The notes under the pieces: generated by a model
The model's database searches: none
What the model saw: the letters and a program-made list of their open reading frames with translations, nothing else
Told to the model about the DNA's origin: nothing
Assembly: GCA_043721855.1 (NCBI GenBank)
Contig: JAYSPY010000025.1
Location: forward strand, 1 to 64,000
Source: JACMNW01 sp043721855
Lineage (GTDB): Bacteria; Pseudomonadota; Alphaproteobacteria; Rhodobacterales; Rhodobacteraceae
Length of the DNA: 64,000 nt
Direction of reading: 5' to 3'
Shown here: piece by piece, positions 15,845 to 24,136 of the stretch
Layout of the letters: every line of letters begins with the position of its first letter
Position numbering within the stretch: the stretch's first letter is position 1
Program-made: the position numbers and the translations under genes

Positions 15845-17383
15845 TTACGCGAAATCTTTGGCGAACGCGGTCAAGGCAGCCTTGATCTTGTCTTCCAGCT
15901 CACCCTTAACCTTGCGGTCATTCATGGTGATGTCTTCAAGCAAGGCTTTGTCGTTGCTGCGCAGGTGCTTCAGCAGGCCCACCTCGTAACGGCCAACGTC
16001 CTTCACCGGAATCTTGTCCAGATAACCGGCGGTGCCGGCATAGATCAGACAAACAATCTCGGCATTGGTCAGCGGCGAATATTGCGCTTGCTTCATCAAC
16101 TCGGTCAGGCGCGCGCCACGGTTCAGCAATTGCTGTGTCGATGCGTCAAGGTCCGACCCGAACTGTGCAAACGCCGCCATTTCGCGGTATTGCGCCAGTT
16201 CCAGCTTTACCTTGCCAGCCACCGATTTCATCGCATCGGTTTGCGCAGATGAGCCCACACGAGACACTGAAAGACCCGTGTTCACAGCCGGACGGATGCC
16301 CTGATAGAACAATTCGGTTTCCAGGAAGATCTGGCCATCTGTGATCGAAATCACGTTTGTCGGAATAAAGGCAGACACGTCGCCGCCTTGGGTTTCAATA
16401 ATCGGCAAGGCGGTAAGCGAGCCAGACCCATTATCAGCGTTCAGCTTGGCCGACCGTTCCAGAAGGCGGCTGTGCAGATAGAACACGTCGCCGGGATAGG
16501 CTTCACGGCCCGGTGGGCGGCGCAGCAGCAACGACATCTGGCGATAAGCAACGGCCTGCTTGGACAAATCATCATAGATGATCAGCGCATGACGGCCATT
16601 GTCGCGGAAAAATTCGGCCATCGCGGTCGCGGCATAGGGTGCCAGAAACTGCAACGGTGCCGGGTCGGATGCGGTAGCAGCCACCACGATTGTGTAATCA
16701 ATCGCGCCGGATTCTTCCAACTTCTTCACCAACTGCGCCACGGTGGAGCGTTTCTGCCCGATGGCCACATAGATGCAGTAAAGCTTCTTGGATTCGTCAT
16801 CGCCAGCAGCCAGATTATACGACTTCTGGTTCAGGATCGTATCAAGCGCGATGGCGGTTTTGCCGGTCTGGCGGTCACCGATGATCAATTCGCGCTGGCC
16901 ACGGCCAATCGGGATCATTGCATCCACGGATTTCAATCCGGTCGCCATCGGCTCGTGCACCGATTGGCGTGGAATGATGCCGGGGGCCTTGACGTCGGCG
17001 ACGCGACGCTCGGTTGCCGCAATCGGGCCTTTGCCGTCAATCGGGTTGCCAAGGCCATCAACGACGCGGCCCAGCAGGGCGTTGCCCGCAGGCACGTCCA
17101 CGATGGATTTGGTGCGTTTTACAACGTCGCCTTCCTTGATCGACCGATCGTCACCGAAAATAACGATGCCGACATTGTCCACTTCAAGGTTCAAGGCCAT
17201 CCCGCGGATACCGCCGGGGAATTCAACCATTTCGCCCGCTTGAACATTGTCCAGCCCGTGCACACGCGCAATCCCGTCGCCTACGGACAGCACGCGGCCA
17301 ACTTCGGCAACTTCGGCTTCCTTGCCGAAATTCTTGATCTGGTCCTTCAGGATTGCCGATATTTCAGCAGCTTGGATACCCAT
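15845..17383 (-). CDS. atpA: F1 ATP synthase alpha subunit
   Basis: This is the non-catalytic nucleotide-binding subunit of the F1 head; it carries the arginine finger and binds delta. Walker A is GDRQTGKT (residues 169-176). The C-terminal conserved region PAVNTGLSVSRVGSSAQ, with the arginine finger in SVSRVGS, is intact. The 512 residues match the family. Its start overlaps the atpH stop codon by one base, so the two are coupled. The rest of the operon runs without a break to atpC. Confidence 0.98.
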   Translation of the reverse strand: MGIQAAEISAILKDQIKNFGKEAEVAEVGRVLSVGDGIARVHGLDNVQAGEMVEFPGGIRGMALNLEVDNVGIVIFGDDRSIKEGDVVKRTKSIVDVPAGNALLGRVVDGLGNPIDGKGPIAATERRVADVKAPGIIPRQSVHEPMATGLKSVDAMIPIGRGQRELIIGDRQTGKTAIALDTILNQKSYNLAAGDDESKKLYCIYVAIGQKRSTVAQLVKKLEESGAIDYTIVVAATASDPAPLQFLAPYAATAMAEFFRDNGRHALIIYDDLSKQAVAYRQMSLLLRRPPGREAYPGDVFYLHSRLLERSAKLNADNGSGSLTALPIIETQGGDVSAFIPTNVISITDGQIFLETELFYQGIRPAVNTGLSVSRVGSSAQTDAMKSVAGKVKLELAQYREMAAFAQFGSDLDASTQQLLNRGARLTELMKQAQYSPLTNAEIVCLIYAGTAGYLDKIPVKDVGRYEVGLLKHLRSNDKALLEDITMNDRKVKGELEDKIKAALTAFAKDFA

Positions 17384-17943
17384 TACCCGACCTCTTTCAT
17401 TGCATTTTGCAGGGCTGCGAGCTTTGCCTTGATTGACGTATCAATCATGGTCGAGCCCAATTTGACAACAAGACCGCCGATAAGCGACGCATCTACAGTG
17501 GTTTTCAGAATGATGTCTTTACCGACCTTGGCTTTAAGCGTGGCGGCAAGCTTCTTGGATTGTGCGGCGGTCAACGCCTTCGCGGCAATCACTTCGGCTG
17601 TCATCTCGCCCTTTTCGGCGGAAATGCGGGCGCGCAGGTCGGCTATGAACTGCGGCAACACGAACAAGCGGCGGTTTGCGCCCATCAAGGCCAGCGTATG
17701 CGCCATCAACGGGGCCACGCCCATTTTGGCAGCAATCGCCGTGATAGCACCAGTCTGTTCGGTTCGTGAAATGATAGGTGAGGCAATCATTGCGCCCAAT
17801 TCCGGGCTGGCAACAAGGGCCGCTTCTAGTGCTGCGGCATCTGCCTCCAGCACCTTCAACGCTTTATCTTCTTTGGCCAATTCAAACAGCGCGGTCGCGT
17901 AGCGCGACGCAATGCCGGTCGAAATCGAAACAGGTTCTGACAC
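17383..17943 (-). CDS. atpH: F1 ATP synthase delta subunit
   Basis: This is the peripheral-stalk subunit that holds the F1 head still (OSCP homologue). The N-terminal helical domain (GIASRYATALFELAKEDKALK) and the C-terminal VDASLIGGLVVKLGSTMIDTSIKAKLAALQNAM are family hallmarks. The 186 residues match. It opens the operon, so the transcription start is likely within 17944-18242. The F0 genes (a, c, b, b') are not in the window; in Rhodobacterales they are normally elsewhere. Confidence 0.96.
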   Translation of the reverse strand: MSEPVSISTGIASRYATALFELAKEDKALKVLEADAAALEAALVASPELGAMIASPIISRTEQTGAITAIAAKMGVAPLMAHTLALMGANRRLFVLPQFIADLRARISAEKGEMTAEVIAAKALTAAQSKKLAATLKAKVGKDIILKTTVDASLIGGLVVKLGSTMIDTSIKAKLAALQNAMKEVG

Positions 17944-18242
17944 GTCAATCCTTCCGCTGTTGTGCTTCTGTTAGCTACGCTTGCGCATTGGCCAGAAGCT
18001 ACTCATGGCGCATACATGCTGCATGCGTCTCGATTTGGGCGGGGTGTAGCAGAGCGTTCACAGACCCGCAACCTTTCTGGGCAGAAAGTTGCAGGCAAAG
18101 TTTTGTTTTTTATCAGACGCTTAAAAAGGCATATGCGAAGCTGCGTCCGATTGTAGCTGCACAGGCGGTGCAAAACCCCGGCACGACACGCAAATCCATC
18201 ACATCTGCGTGAATCGCTGCGGCCTGCCGCAAAGGAACAACC
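17944..18242. other. intergenic region upstream of atpH
   Basis: This stretch of 299 bases separates the upstream methyltransferase gene from atpH on the same strand and must hold the atp promoter. I see no convincing gene or structured RNA. The only clear structure is a short GCGG/CCGC hairpin next to the methyltransferase stop codon (about 18208-18222). Confidence 0.5.
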
Positions 18243-19022
18243 TCATTCGGCCCGATGACGTGACGGCGCCATGCCCGGTGCGGGCAAACCGATCGGTATT
18301 CCCTCCAGCACCTTCAACGGCTTGCGCACTGCCGCCTTCAACCCGCCTCGCGTCGGCGCATACACCTGTTTGCTGACCTCGATGATCAACACGCCACCCG
18401 CCACGGCCGGACCAATCCACCCCCCCATGCGTTCCCAAAATTCGGCTGTGCGCAACCAGAACCGGCTATGCGAAGGCGGCACAAACAGCGCCGATACGCT
18501 GCGTTCCGGAGTAAAGTCGTGGTTCTTCAGCTGCGCTTCCAGCTGGCTCATTGAATAGGGGCGGCCAAAGCCAAACGGCGTGCCATCGCGCCGCGCCCAC
18601 AGACCAATGCGGTTTGGCACAATAAACAGCGCACGCCCACCCGGCCCCAGCACACGGTGCGCCTCAGCCAGCACCGATGTCGGATGTTCCGATGTCTCCA
18701 GCCCGTGCATCACGATAAGGCGGTCCACCATGCCGGTTTGCAGCGGCCAACAGGCATCATCGCACAGCACCGACACATTATCCGCCCCGGCGGGCCAGGG
18801 CATCACACCCTGCGGCCCCGGCATCAGGCCAATCACCCGGCGCGCATCTGCAAGGTAGGGGCGCAAAAGCGGCACCGCAAAGCCAAATCCCACAACCGTT
18901 TGCGCCTGTGCCTTGGCGGGCGGCCAAAGGTTCGTCACCTGATCACGCACCGCCCGCTGCGCCACCCGGCCCAAGGCCGTGCGATAATAGAAATTTCGCA
19001 GATCAAGGACATCCAGATGCAT
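18243..19022 (-). CDS. class I SAM-dependent methyltransferase
   Basis: This is a Rossmann-fold methyltransferase of the Methyltransf_11 type with unknown acceptor. The SAM-binding strand appears as TVVGFGFAVPLLRPYLADARRVIGL, and a later motif is VLGPGGRALFIVPNR. The glycine-rich loop is weaker than in textbook enzymes. I chose ATG 19022 (259 aa); in-frame ATGs at 19058 and 19088 exist, but the latter collides with the divergent gloB start. The divergent arrangement with gloB across about 64 bases suggests shared promoter DNA. Function is not inferable beyond the fold. Confidence 0.8.
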   Translation of the reverse strand: MHLDVLDLRNFYYRTALGRVAQRAVRDQVTNLWPPAKAQAQTVVGFGFAVPLLRPYLADARRVIGLMPGPQGVMPWPAGADNVSVLCDDACWPLQTGMVDRLIVMHGLETSEHPTSVLAEAHRVLGPGGRALFIVPNRIGLWARRDGTPFGFGRPYSMSQLEAQLKNHDFTPERSVSALFVPPSHSRFWLRTAEFWERMGGWIGPAVAGGVLIIEVSKQVYAPTRGGLKAAVRKPLKVLEGIPIGLPAPGMAPSRHRAE

Positions 19023-19086
19023 TGCAGGCGGTGCCTTTCCGGGCGATGTTACGGCCATACATGTAAGATAAGAAAGTGCAAATACC

Positions 19087-19854
19087 ATGGCATTAACGCT
19101 GGTGACGGTTCCCTGCCTGAAAGATAACTATGCCTACCTGCTGCGCTGCGCGGATACCGGAGCCACCGCCGTCGTCGATGTGCCAGACGCAGCCCCCATC
19201 ATCGAGGCTCTTGCTGTGCGCGGATGGCCGCTGCACCAGATTTTCCTGACACATCATCACTGGGATCATATCGACGGTGTGCCTGCCCTTGTGGTCGCCA
19301 CCGGGGCCAAAGTGATTGGGGCTGCCGGTGATGCGCACCGCTTGCCGTCATTGGACCTGGCACTCATGGCAGGCGACAGCATTTCCGTTGGGTCTGACAC
19401 TGGCACCGTCATCGACGTGCCCGGTCACACAGTCGGCCACATCGCGTTTCACTTCCCCAACTCCGCGCTTGTCTTCACCGCCGATAGCCTGATGGCCATG
19501 GGGTGCGGTCGTTTGTTCGAGGGCACCCCTGCGCAAATGTGGGACAGCTTGCAAAAACTAAGCCTACTTCCCCCCGAAACCTTGATCTGTTCCGGCCACG
19601 AATACACTGCATCCAACATGGCCTTCGCGCTGGCCCTTGAACCGGGCAATCCTGATCTTATCTTGCGTTCTGACCGGATCAACGCGGCCCGGTCGCAAGG
19701 ATTGGCCACCGTGCCATCCCGCCTCGCTGACGAACTTGCCACCAACCCCTTTCTGCGCGCAGCGACTACGCAGATGAAATCCGCGCTTGGCACGCCAAAC
19801 GCAACCGACGCGGAAGCCTTCGCCGACCTGCGCGCCCGAAAAGACAGCTTTTAA
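19087..19854 (+). CDS. gloB: hydroxyacylglutathione hydrolase (glyoxalase II)
   Basis: This enzyme hydrolyses S-lactoylglutathione to lactate and glutathione, the second step of methylglyoxal detoxification. It is a metallo-beta-lactamase-fold enzyme. The binuclear metal motif THHHWDH is at residues 55-61, followed by the ligand histidine in VPGHTVGHIAFH, the bridging aspartate in VFTADSLMAMGCGRLFEGTPAQMW, and the last histidine in ICSGHEYTASN. The 255 residues and the C-terminal substrate-binding domain (NPFLRA) match GloB. Confidence 0.95.
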   Translation: MALTLVTVPCLKDNYAYLLRCADTGATAVVDVPDAAPIIEALAVRGWPLHQIFLTHHHWDHIDGVPALVVATGAKVIGAAGDAHRLPSLDLALMAGDSISVGSDTGTVIDVPGHTVGHIAFHFPNSALVFTADSLMAMGCGRLFEGTPAQMWDSLQKLSLLPPETLICSGHEYTASNMAFALALEPGNPDLILRSDRINAARSQGLATVPSRLADELATNPFLRAATTQMKSALGTPNATDAEAFADLRARKDSF

Positions 19855-19876
19855 CCCCGTCAAACCATGTAAACTG

Positions 19877-19891
19877 ATCACATTTTGTGAT
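19877..19891. promoter_or_regulatory. short dyad upstream of clpA
   Basis: ATCACA-TTT-TGTGAT is a perfect 6-3-6 inverted repeat in the 171-base gap between gloB and clpA. It could be a regulator site or part of a gloB 3' hairpin. No regulator can be named. Confidence 0.35.
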
Positions 19892-20025
19892 GCACCTTCG
19901 ACAAACCGAAATTTGCCCCATTTTACTCTTGAAGTGCGTGAAATAAAACCGAAGCTTAACCATATGAGGCCACGGTCATATCAGGCACATCGCCCAACTG
20001 ACCGCTAAGACAGGAGCACGACCAA

Positions 20026-22344
20026 GTGCCATCTTTTTCAACCACACTCGAGCAAGCCATTCATGGCGCCCTTGCCCTGGCAAATGCGCGCCGCCACGAA
20101 CTCGCCACATTGGAACATTTGCTTCTGGCGCTGATAGACGAACCTGATGCCGAACGCGTCATGAAGGCGTGCTCGGTCAATCTGGTGATCCTGCGCAAAA
20201 CGCTGGTCGAATTCATTGACGATGATCTGTCAACGCTGGTGACCGAAGTTGAAGGATCGGAAGCGGTGCCAACTGCCGCCTTTCAGCGCGTCATTCAACG
20301 TGCCGCGATCCACGTGCAATCGTCGGGCCGCACCGAAGTGACAGGTGCCAACGTGCTGGTCGCAATCTTTGCCGAACGCGAATCCAACGCCGCGTATTTC
20401 TTGCAAGAACAGGATATGACGCGCTACGACGCAGTGAATTTCATCGCCCACGGCGTGGCCAAAGACCCATCCTTTGGTGAGCCGCGCCCTGTCACGGGTG
20501 CCGAAGAACATCACGAAACCCCAAAGGCCGAGGCGGGCGATGCCAAAGAATCCGCGTTGTCGAAATACTGCGTCGATCTGAATGTCAAAGCCAAGAAAGG
20601 CGATGTTGATCCCTTGATCGGGCGCGAAGCCGAAGTTGAACGCTGCATTCAGGTTCTGTGCCGTAGGCGGAAAAACAACCCCCTGCTGGTCGGCGACCCC
20701 GGTGTTGGCAAAACCGCCATTGCCGAAGGTTTGGCATGGAAAATCATCAACAAGGAAACGCCTGATATCTTGGCCCGCGCCACGATTTACTCGCTCGATA
20801 TGGGCTCACTGCTGGCTGGCACGCGCTACCGCGGTGACTTTGAAGAACGCCTGAAAGCGGTCGTCAAGGAAATCGAAGATCACCCTGATGCCATTCTGTT
20901 CATCGACGAAATTCACACCGTGATTGGGGCCGGTGCAACATCAGGCGGTGCGATGGATGCGTCAAACCTGCTGAAACCAGCGCTTCAGGGCGGCAAACTG
21001 CGTTGCATGGGATCAACGACCTACAAGGAATTCCGCCAGCATTTTGAAAAAGATCGCGCCCTGTCGCGCCGTTTCCAAAAGATCGACGTGAACGAGCCGT
21101 CTGTTCCAGATGCCATCAAGATCCTGATGGGCTTGAAGCCGCACTTTGAGGAACACCACGATCTGCGCTACACGGCAGAGGCTATCAAGGTCGCCGTCGA
21201 GCTTGCGGCGCGCTATATCAACGACCGTAAACTGCCGGACTCGGCGATTGATGTGATTGACGAGGCTGGGGCGGCCCAGCATCTGCTGGCCGATTCCAAA
21301 AAGCGCAAACTGATCGGGATCAAGGAAATCGAGGCTGTCGTTGCCAAAATCGCCCGTATCCCGGCAAAATCGGTGTCCAAGGATGATGCCGAAGTGCTGC
21401 GAGATCTTGAAAAATCGCTGAAACGCGTGGTGTTTGGCCAAGACAAAGCCATCGAAGCCTTGGCTTCGGCCATCAAACTGGCGCGCGCGGGTTTGCGCGA
21501 ACCTGAAAAGCCCATCGGCAACTACCTGTTCGCGGGGCCAACAGGTGTCGGCAAAACCGAGGTGGCCAAGCAACTCGCCAGCGCTTTAGGCGTGGAACTT
21601 CTGCGGTTCGACATGTCGGAATACATGGAAAAACACGCGGTATCGCGCCTGATCGGGGCCCCCCCCGGCTATGTCGGGTTTGATCAGGGCGGCATGTTGA
21701 CCGACGGCATTGATCAGCACCCGCACTGTGTGCTGTTACTGGACGAAATGGAAAAGGCGCATCCGGATGTCTACAACATCCTGTTGCAGGTGATGGATCA
21801 CGGCAAACTGACCGATCATAACGGGCGGTCGGTCGATTTCCGTAATGTCATTCTGATCATGACTTCGAATGCAGGTGCGCGTGAACAATCGCAAACCGCC
21901 ATCGGCTTTGGCCGCGAACGGCGCACGGGGGAAGATACGGCGGCGATTGAACGCACGTTCACGCCCGAATTCCGCAACCGGCTTGATGCGGTGATCAGCT
22001 TTGCCCCGCTTGGCAAAGAAGTGATCCGGCAAGTGGTCGAAAAATTCGTGCTGCAACTGGAGGCGCAGCTTCTGGATCGCAATGTGCATATCGAAATCTC
22101 GGCTGAGGCCGCCACCTGGTTGGGCGACAAAGGCTATGACGACAAGATGGGCGCGCGCCCGCTTGGCCGCGTGATTCAGGAACACATCAAAAAGCCGCTG
22201 GCCGAAGAATTGCTGTTCGGCAAGCTGATGAAGGGTGGTCTGGTCAAGGTCGGGCTGCAAGACGACGCGATTGTTCTGGATATAGAAGAGCCGCAAAAAC
22301 CGGCGCTGACCAAATCCAAACCGCCCCTGCTGACAGCAGAATAA
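20026..22344 (+). CDS. clpA: ATP-dependent Clp protease ATPase subunit ClpA
   Basis: This AAA+ unfoldase feeds proteins, including N-degron substrates, into the ClpP chamber. The N-terminal double Clp-N repeat spans residues 1-140. The first AAA module has Walker A GDPGVGKT (about 223-230) and Walker B LFIDEIHT. The second has Walker A GPTGVGKT (about 504-511) and LLLDEMEKAH, followed by the C-terminal D2-small domain (MGARPLGRVIQEHIKKPLAEELLFG). The 772 residues match ClpA rather than the longer ClpB; no ClpB middle coiled coil is present. The start is GTG at 20026, with GGAG 13 bases upstream. No clpS gene was found next to it. Confidence 0.97.
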   Translation: MPSFSTTLEQAIHGALALANARRHELATLEHLLLALIDEPDAERVMKACSVNLVILRKTLVEFIDDDLSTLVTEVEGSEAVPTAAFQRVIQRAAIHVQSSGRTEVTGANVLVAIFAERESNAAYFLQEQDMTRYDAVNFIAHGVAKDPSFGEPRPVTGAEEHHETPKAEAGDAKESALSKYCVDLNVKAKKGDVDPLIGREAEVERCIQVLCRRRKNNPLLVGDPGVGKTAIAEGLAWKIINKETPDILARATIYSLDMGSLLAGTRYRGDFEERLKAVVKEIEDHPDAILFIDEIHTVIGAGATSGGAMDASNLLKPALQGGKLRCMGSTTYKEFRQHFEKDRALSRRFQKIDVNEPSVPDAIKILMGLKPHFEEHHDLRYTAEAIKVAVELAARYINDRKLPDSAIDVIDEAGAAQHLLADSKKRKLIGIKEIEAVVAKIARIPAKSVSKDDAEVLRDLEKSLKRVVFGQDKAIEALASAIKLARAGLREPEKPIGNYLFAGPTGVGKTEVAKQLASALGVELLRFDMSEYMEKHAVSRLIGAPPGYVGFDQGGMLTDGIDQHPHCVLLLDEMEKAHPDVYNILLQVMDHGKLTDHNGRSVDFRNVILIMTSNAGAREQSQTAIGFGRERRTGEDTAAIERTFTPEFRNRLDAVISFAPLGKEVIRQVVEKFVLQLEAQLLDRNVHIEISAEAATWLGDKGYDDKMGARPLGRVIQEHIKKPLAEELLFGKLMKGGLVKVGLQDDAIVLDIEEPQKPALTKSKPPLLTAE

Positions 22345-22360
22345 GCACCGTTCTACCGAA

Positions 22361-22390
22361 AAACCCCCGCCCCTTGCGGGGGTTTTTGTT
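22361..22390 (+). terminator. terminator of clpA
   Basis: AAACCCCCGC (22361-22370) pairs perfectly with GCGGGGGTTT (22376-22385) across a 5-base loop and is followed by a T-rich tract. Confidence 0.92.
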
Positions 22391-22419
22391 TGCGGGCCGA
22401 TCAAAACACAGATGTAGAT

Positions 22420-22439
22420 ATACCGCATAAATACGGTAT
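22420..22439. promoter_or_regulatory. candidate operator of ccdAB
   Basis: ATACCG (22420-22425) and CGGTAT (22434-22439) form an inverted repeat with an 8-base AT-rich spacer, 39 bases ahead of the ccdA start. Placement and symmetry suit autoregulation by the CcdA-CcdB complex. Confidence 0.5.
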
Positions 22440-22478
22440 GTTTTATCATAGAGTCATGCCACGAATTGGACCCTGCAC

Positions 22479-22709
22479 ATGCCTGCCCCCAACCGCCGCG
22501 CCACCAGCCTGACCATGGATCGCCAACTGTTGGATGATGCCCGTGCTTTGGGGGTGAATATTTCCCGCGCCGCCGAAGCCGGGCTGACCGCTGCCTTGAA
22601 AGAAGCCCGCGAAGCCGCATGGACGCGTGAAAATGCCGGCGCCATCACCTATTGGAACACATATGTCGAAGAAAATGGTTTGCCGCTTGCCGATCTGCGC
22701 CAGTTTTAA
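22479..22709 (+). CDS. ccdA: CcdA-type antitoxin
   Basis: This antitoxin and repressor belongs to a chromosomal ccdAB module. Its 76 residues show the CcdA layout. The N-terminal ribbon-helix-helix DNA-binding part (RRATSLTMDRQLLDDARALGVNISRAAEAGLTAAL) is followed by a tail that would bind CcdB (AWTRENAGAITYWNTYVEENGLPLADLRQF), including the WxxEN and NxYVExxGLPL signatures of the family. It is six bases ahead of ccdB. An inverted repeat upstream is a likely operator. Confidence 0.9.
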   Translation: MPAPNRRATSLTMDRQLLDDARALGVNISRAAEAGLTAALKEAREAAWTRENAGAITYWNTYVEENGLPLADLRQF

Positions 22710-22715
22710 CAGCGC

Positions 22716-23015
22716 ATGTCCCGCCAATTTGACATTTACCGCAGGCCAAACGGCAGCCTTGTCGTGGACGTTCAACATAACCTTTTAGACAATCTTATAA
22801 CACGGGTTGTTGTCCCGCTGATCCCAAAGTCCAACAACGCGCCAGATAGCAGAATCTTGAACCCGACAGTTTTTTTTGATGGCGAAGACCACTTTATCGG
22901 CACTCAATTCCTGGCGACGGCTACACTGGCCGAACTTGGCGCAAATATAGGCGATATCAGCCATATGCGCGACGAAATCAACTGCGCGCTGGACCTGCTT
23001 TTCACCGGCTTTTAG
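22716..23015 (+). CDS. ccdB: CcdB-family toxin
   Basis: This CcdB homologue of 99 residues aligns along its whole length with the plasmid toxin (FDIYRRPNGSLVVDVQHNLLD, then VVVPLIP, then a C-terminal helix DISHMRDEINCALDLLFTGF). CcdB of plasmid F poisons DNA gyrase and needs its last residues Trp-Gly-Ile; here the end is Thr-Gly-Phe, so the gyrase-stabilising tryptophan is missing. This may mean a changed or weakened target. The coding region looks more AT-rich than its neighbours, suggesting acquisition. It ends five bases from the convergent DUF2189 gene. Confidence 0.88.
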   Translation: MSRQFDIYRRPNGSLVVDVQHNLLDNLITRVVVPLIPKSNNAPDSRILNPTVFFDGEDHFIGTQFLATATLAELGANIGDISHMRDEINCALDLLFTGF

Positions 23016-23019
23016 CCCG

Positions 23020-23883
23020 TCAAACCACAGCTTGCCGATACAAATGCCAGGTTGAATGCCCCAAAATCGGCAAAACCAGCACCAGCCCAAGCATCGCAGG
23101 CAACGATCCCAACGCAAGCGACCCCGCCACAATCAACCCCCAAACCCCTATCGGCACCGGGTTTTTCAACGCCACATTCACAGATGTTACCACCGCAGTC
23201 GGCAGGCTTACATCGCGGTCCAACAGCATCGGAAAGGACACTACGGAAATCGCCAGCACGGCGACAGAGAACGCAAATCCCACCGCCATGCCGATGATGA
23301 TCATCGCCCAGCCTGCGCCGGTAGTGAAAACTTCGCGGGCAAAGGCGGTCACGGAAACTGGCGCATCTGGTCCAAGGGTCGCATCAAAGATCAAATTCGC
23401 CGCCATGATCCAGACCAGAAAAATCACCACATGGAACAGGCTCAGGATTAAGATCCCGCCAAACTTTGGCGATTTGATCACATCGAGGTAAGCCAGCCAG
23501 CTGTTGGGCAGACCCTGTTCCCGACGGCGGCTCATTTCATACAATCCAACCGCCGCGACCGGGCCTGCAAGGGCAAAGCCGGATAAGGCGGGAAAAATCA
23601 GTTGCATTGAATTGCCCTTCAATGCAAGAGCGGCAAGAACGCCGCCGATCACCGGGTATAAAAGGCAGACGAAAACCACGTCGGACCGAAAGGCCATCAC
23701 ATCGGCCCAGCCTTTGCGAAGGGCGACCCTTAGATCGTCCAATGTCAGGGTTCTGATTTGGGGAAAATCGGTGCCTGCGGCAGCTTGCGAGCCCACGGAA
23801 TTCGCCACGGAAGAGGCGTATCCCAAGCTTGATCTGACCGCGCCAAAGGCCCAGGATAGTGGGTTTCCGATGGTTTCTGGCAT
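23020..23883 (-). CDS. DUF2189 family integral membrane protein
   Basis: This 287-residue membrane protein of unknown function belongs to DUF2189. After a polar N-terminus (about 60 residues) with the family sequence IRTLTLDDLRVALRKGWADVMAFRSDVVF, it has about six hydrophobic segments. A conserved charged loop (YEMSRRREQGLPNSWLAYLDVIKSPKF) lies in the middle. It is convergent with ccdB and probably transcribed from the 253-base AT-rich region 23884-24136 upstream, in which I saw no other gene. Confidence 0.85.
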   Translation of the reverse strand: MPETIGNPLSWAFGAVRSSLGYASSVANSVGSQAAAGTDFPQIRTLTLDDLRVALRKGWADVMAFRSDVVFVCLLYPVIGGVLAALALKGNSMQLIFPALSGFALAGPVAAVGLYEMSRRREQGLPNSWLAYLDVIKSPKFGGILILSLFHVVIFLVWIMAANLIFDATLGPDAPVSVTAFAREVFTTGAGWAMIIIGMAVGFAFSVAVLAISVVSFPMLLDRDVSLPTAVVTSVNVALKNPVPIGVWGLIVAGSLALGSLPAMLGLVLVLPILGHSTWHLYRQAVV

Positions 23884-24136
23884 CCGGGATCTTCCTTTTT
23901 TTACAAGGGACGGTCCGGGTCAATCTTTCGCGCCGGACGGTCATGATTGGGGTATCATTTCGGGTCGCAGGCTTGCTGTGTGGAAAGTATAGCAGGTTTT
24001 TTCAGGGGCGCGCTTACTTTTTCGCGGAAAGGTTGTGGGGCGAAAATTCCAGTTATCACCCGCGCGCGCCAATCTCCAAGCCACTGACTTACATATATAA
24101 TATAATTTCGGACAGGTTTTTCAGCGTATTACGCAC

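Noticed and set aside
13100..17902. Long plus-strand reading frames opposite the atp operon (up to 636 codons)
   Set aside because: They are mirror frames of strongly conserved genes in GC-rich DNA, with no family motif and arginine/histidine-rich composition.
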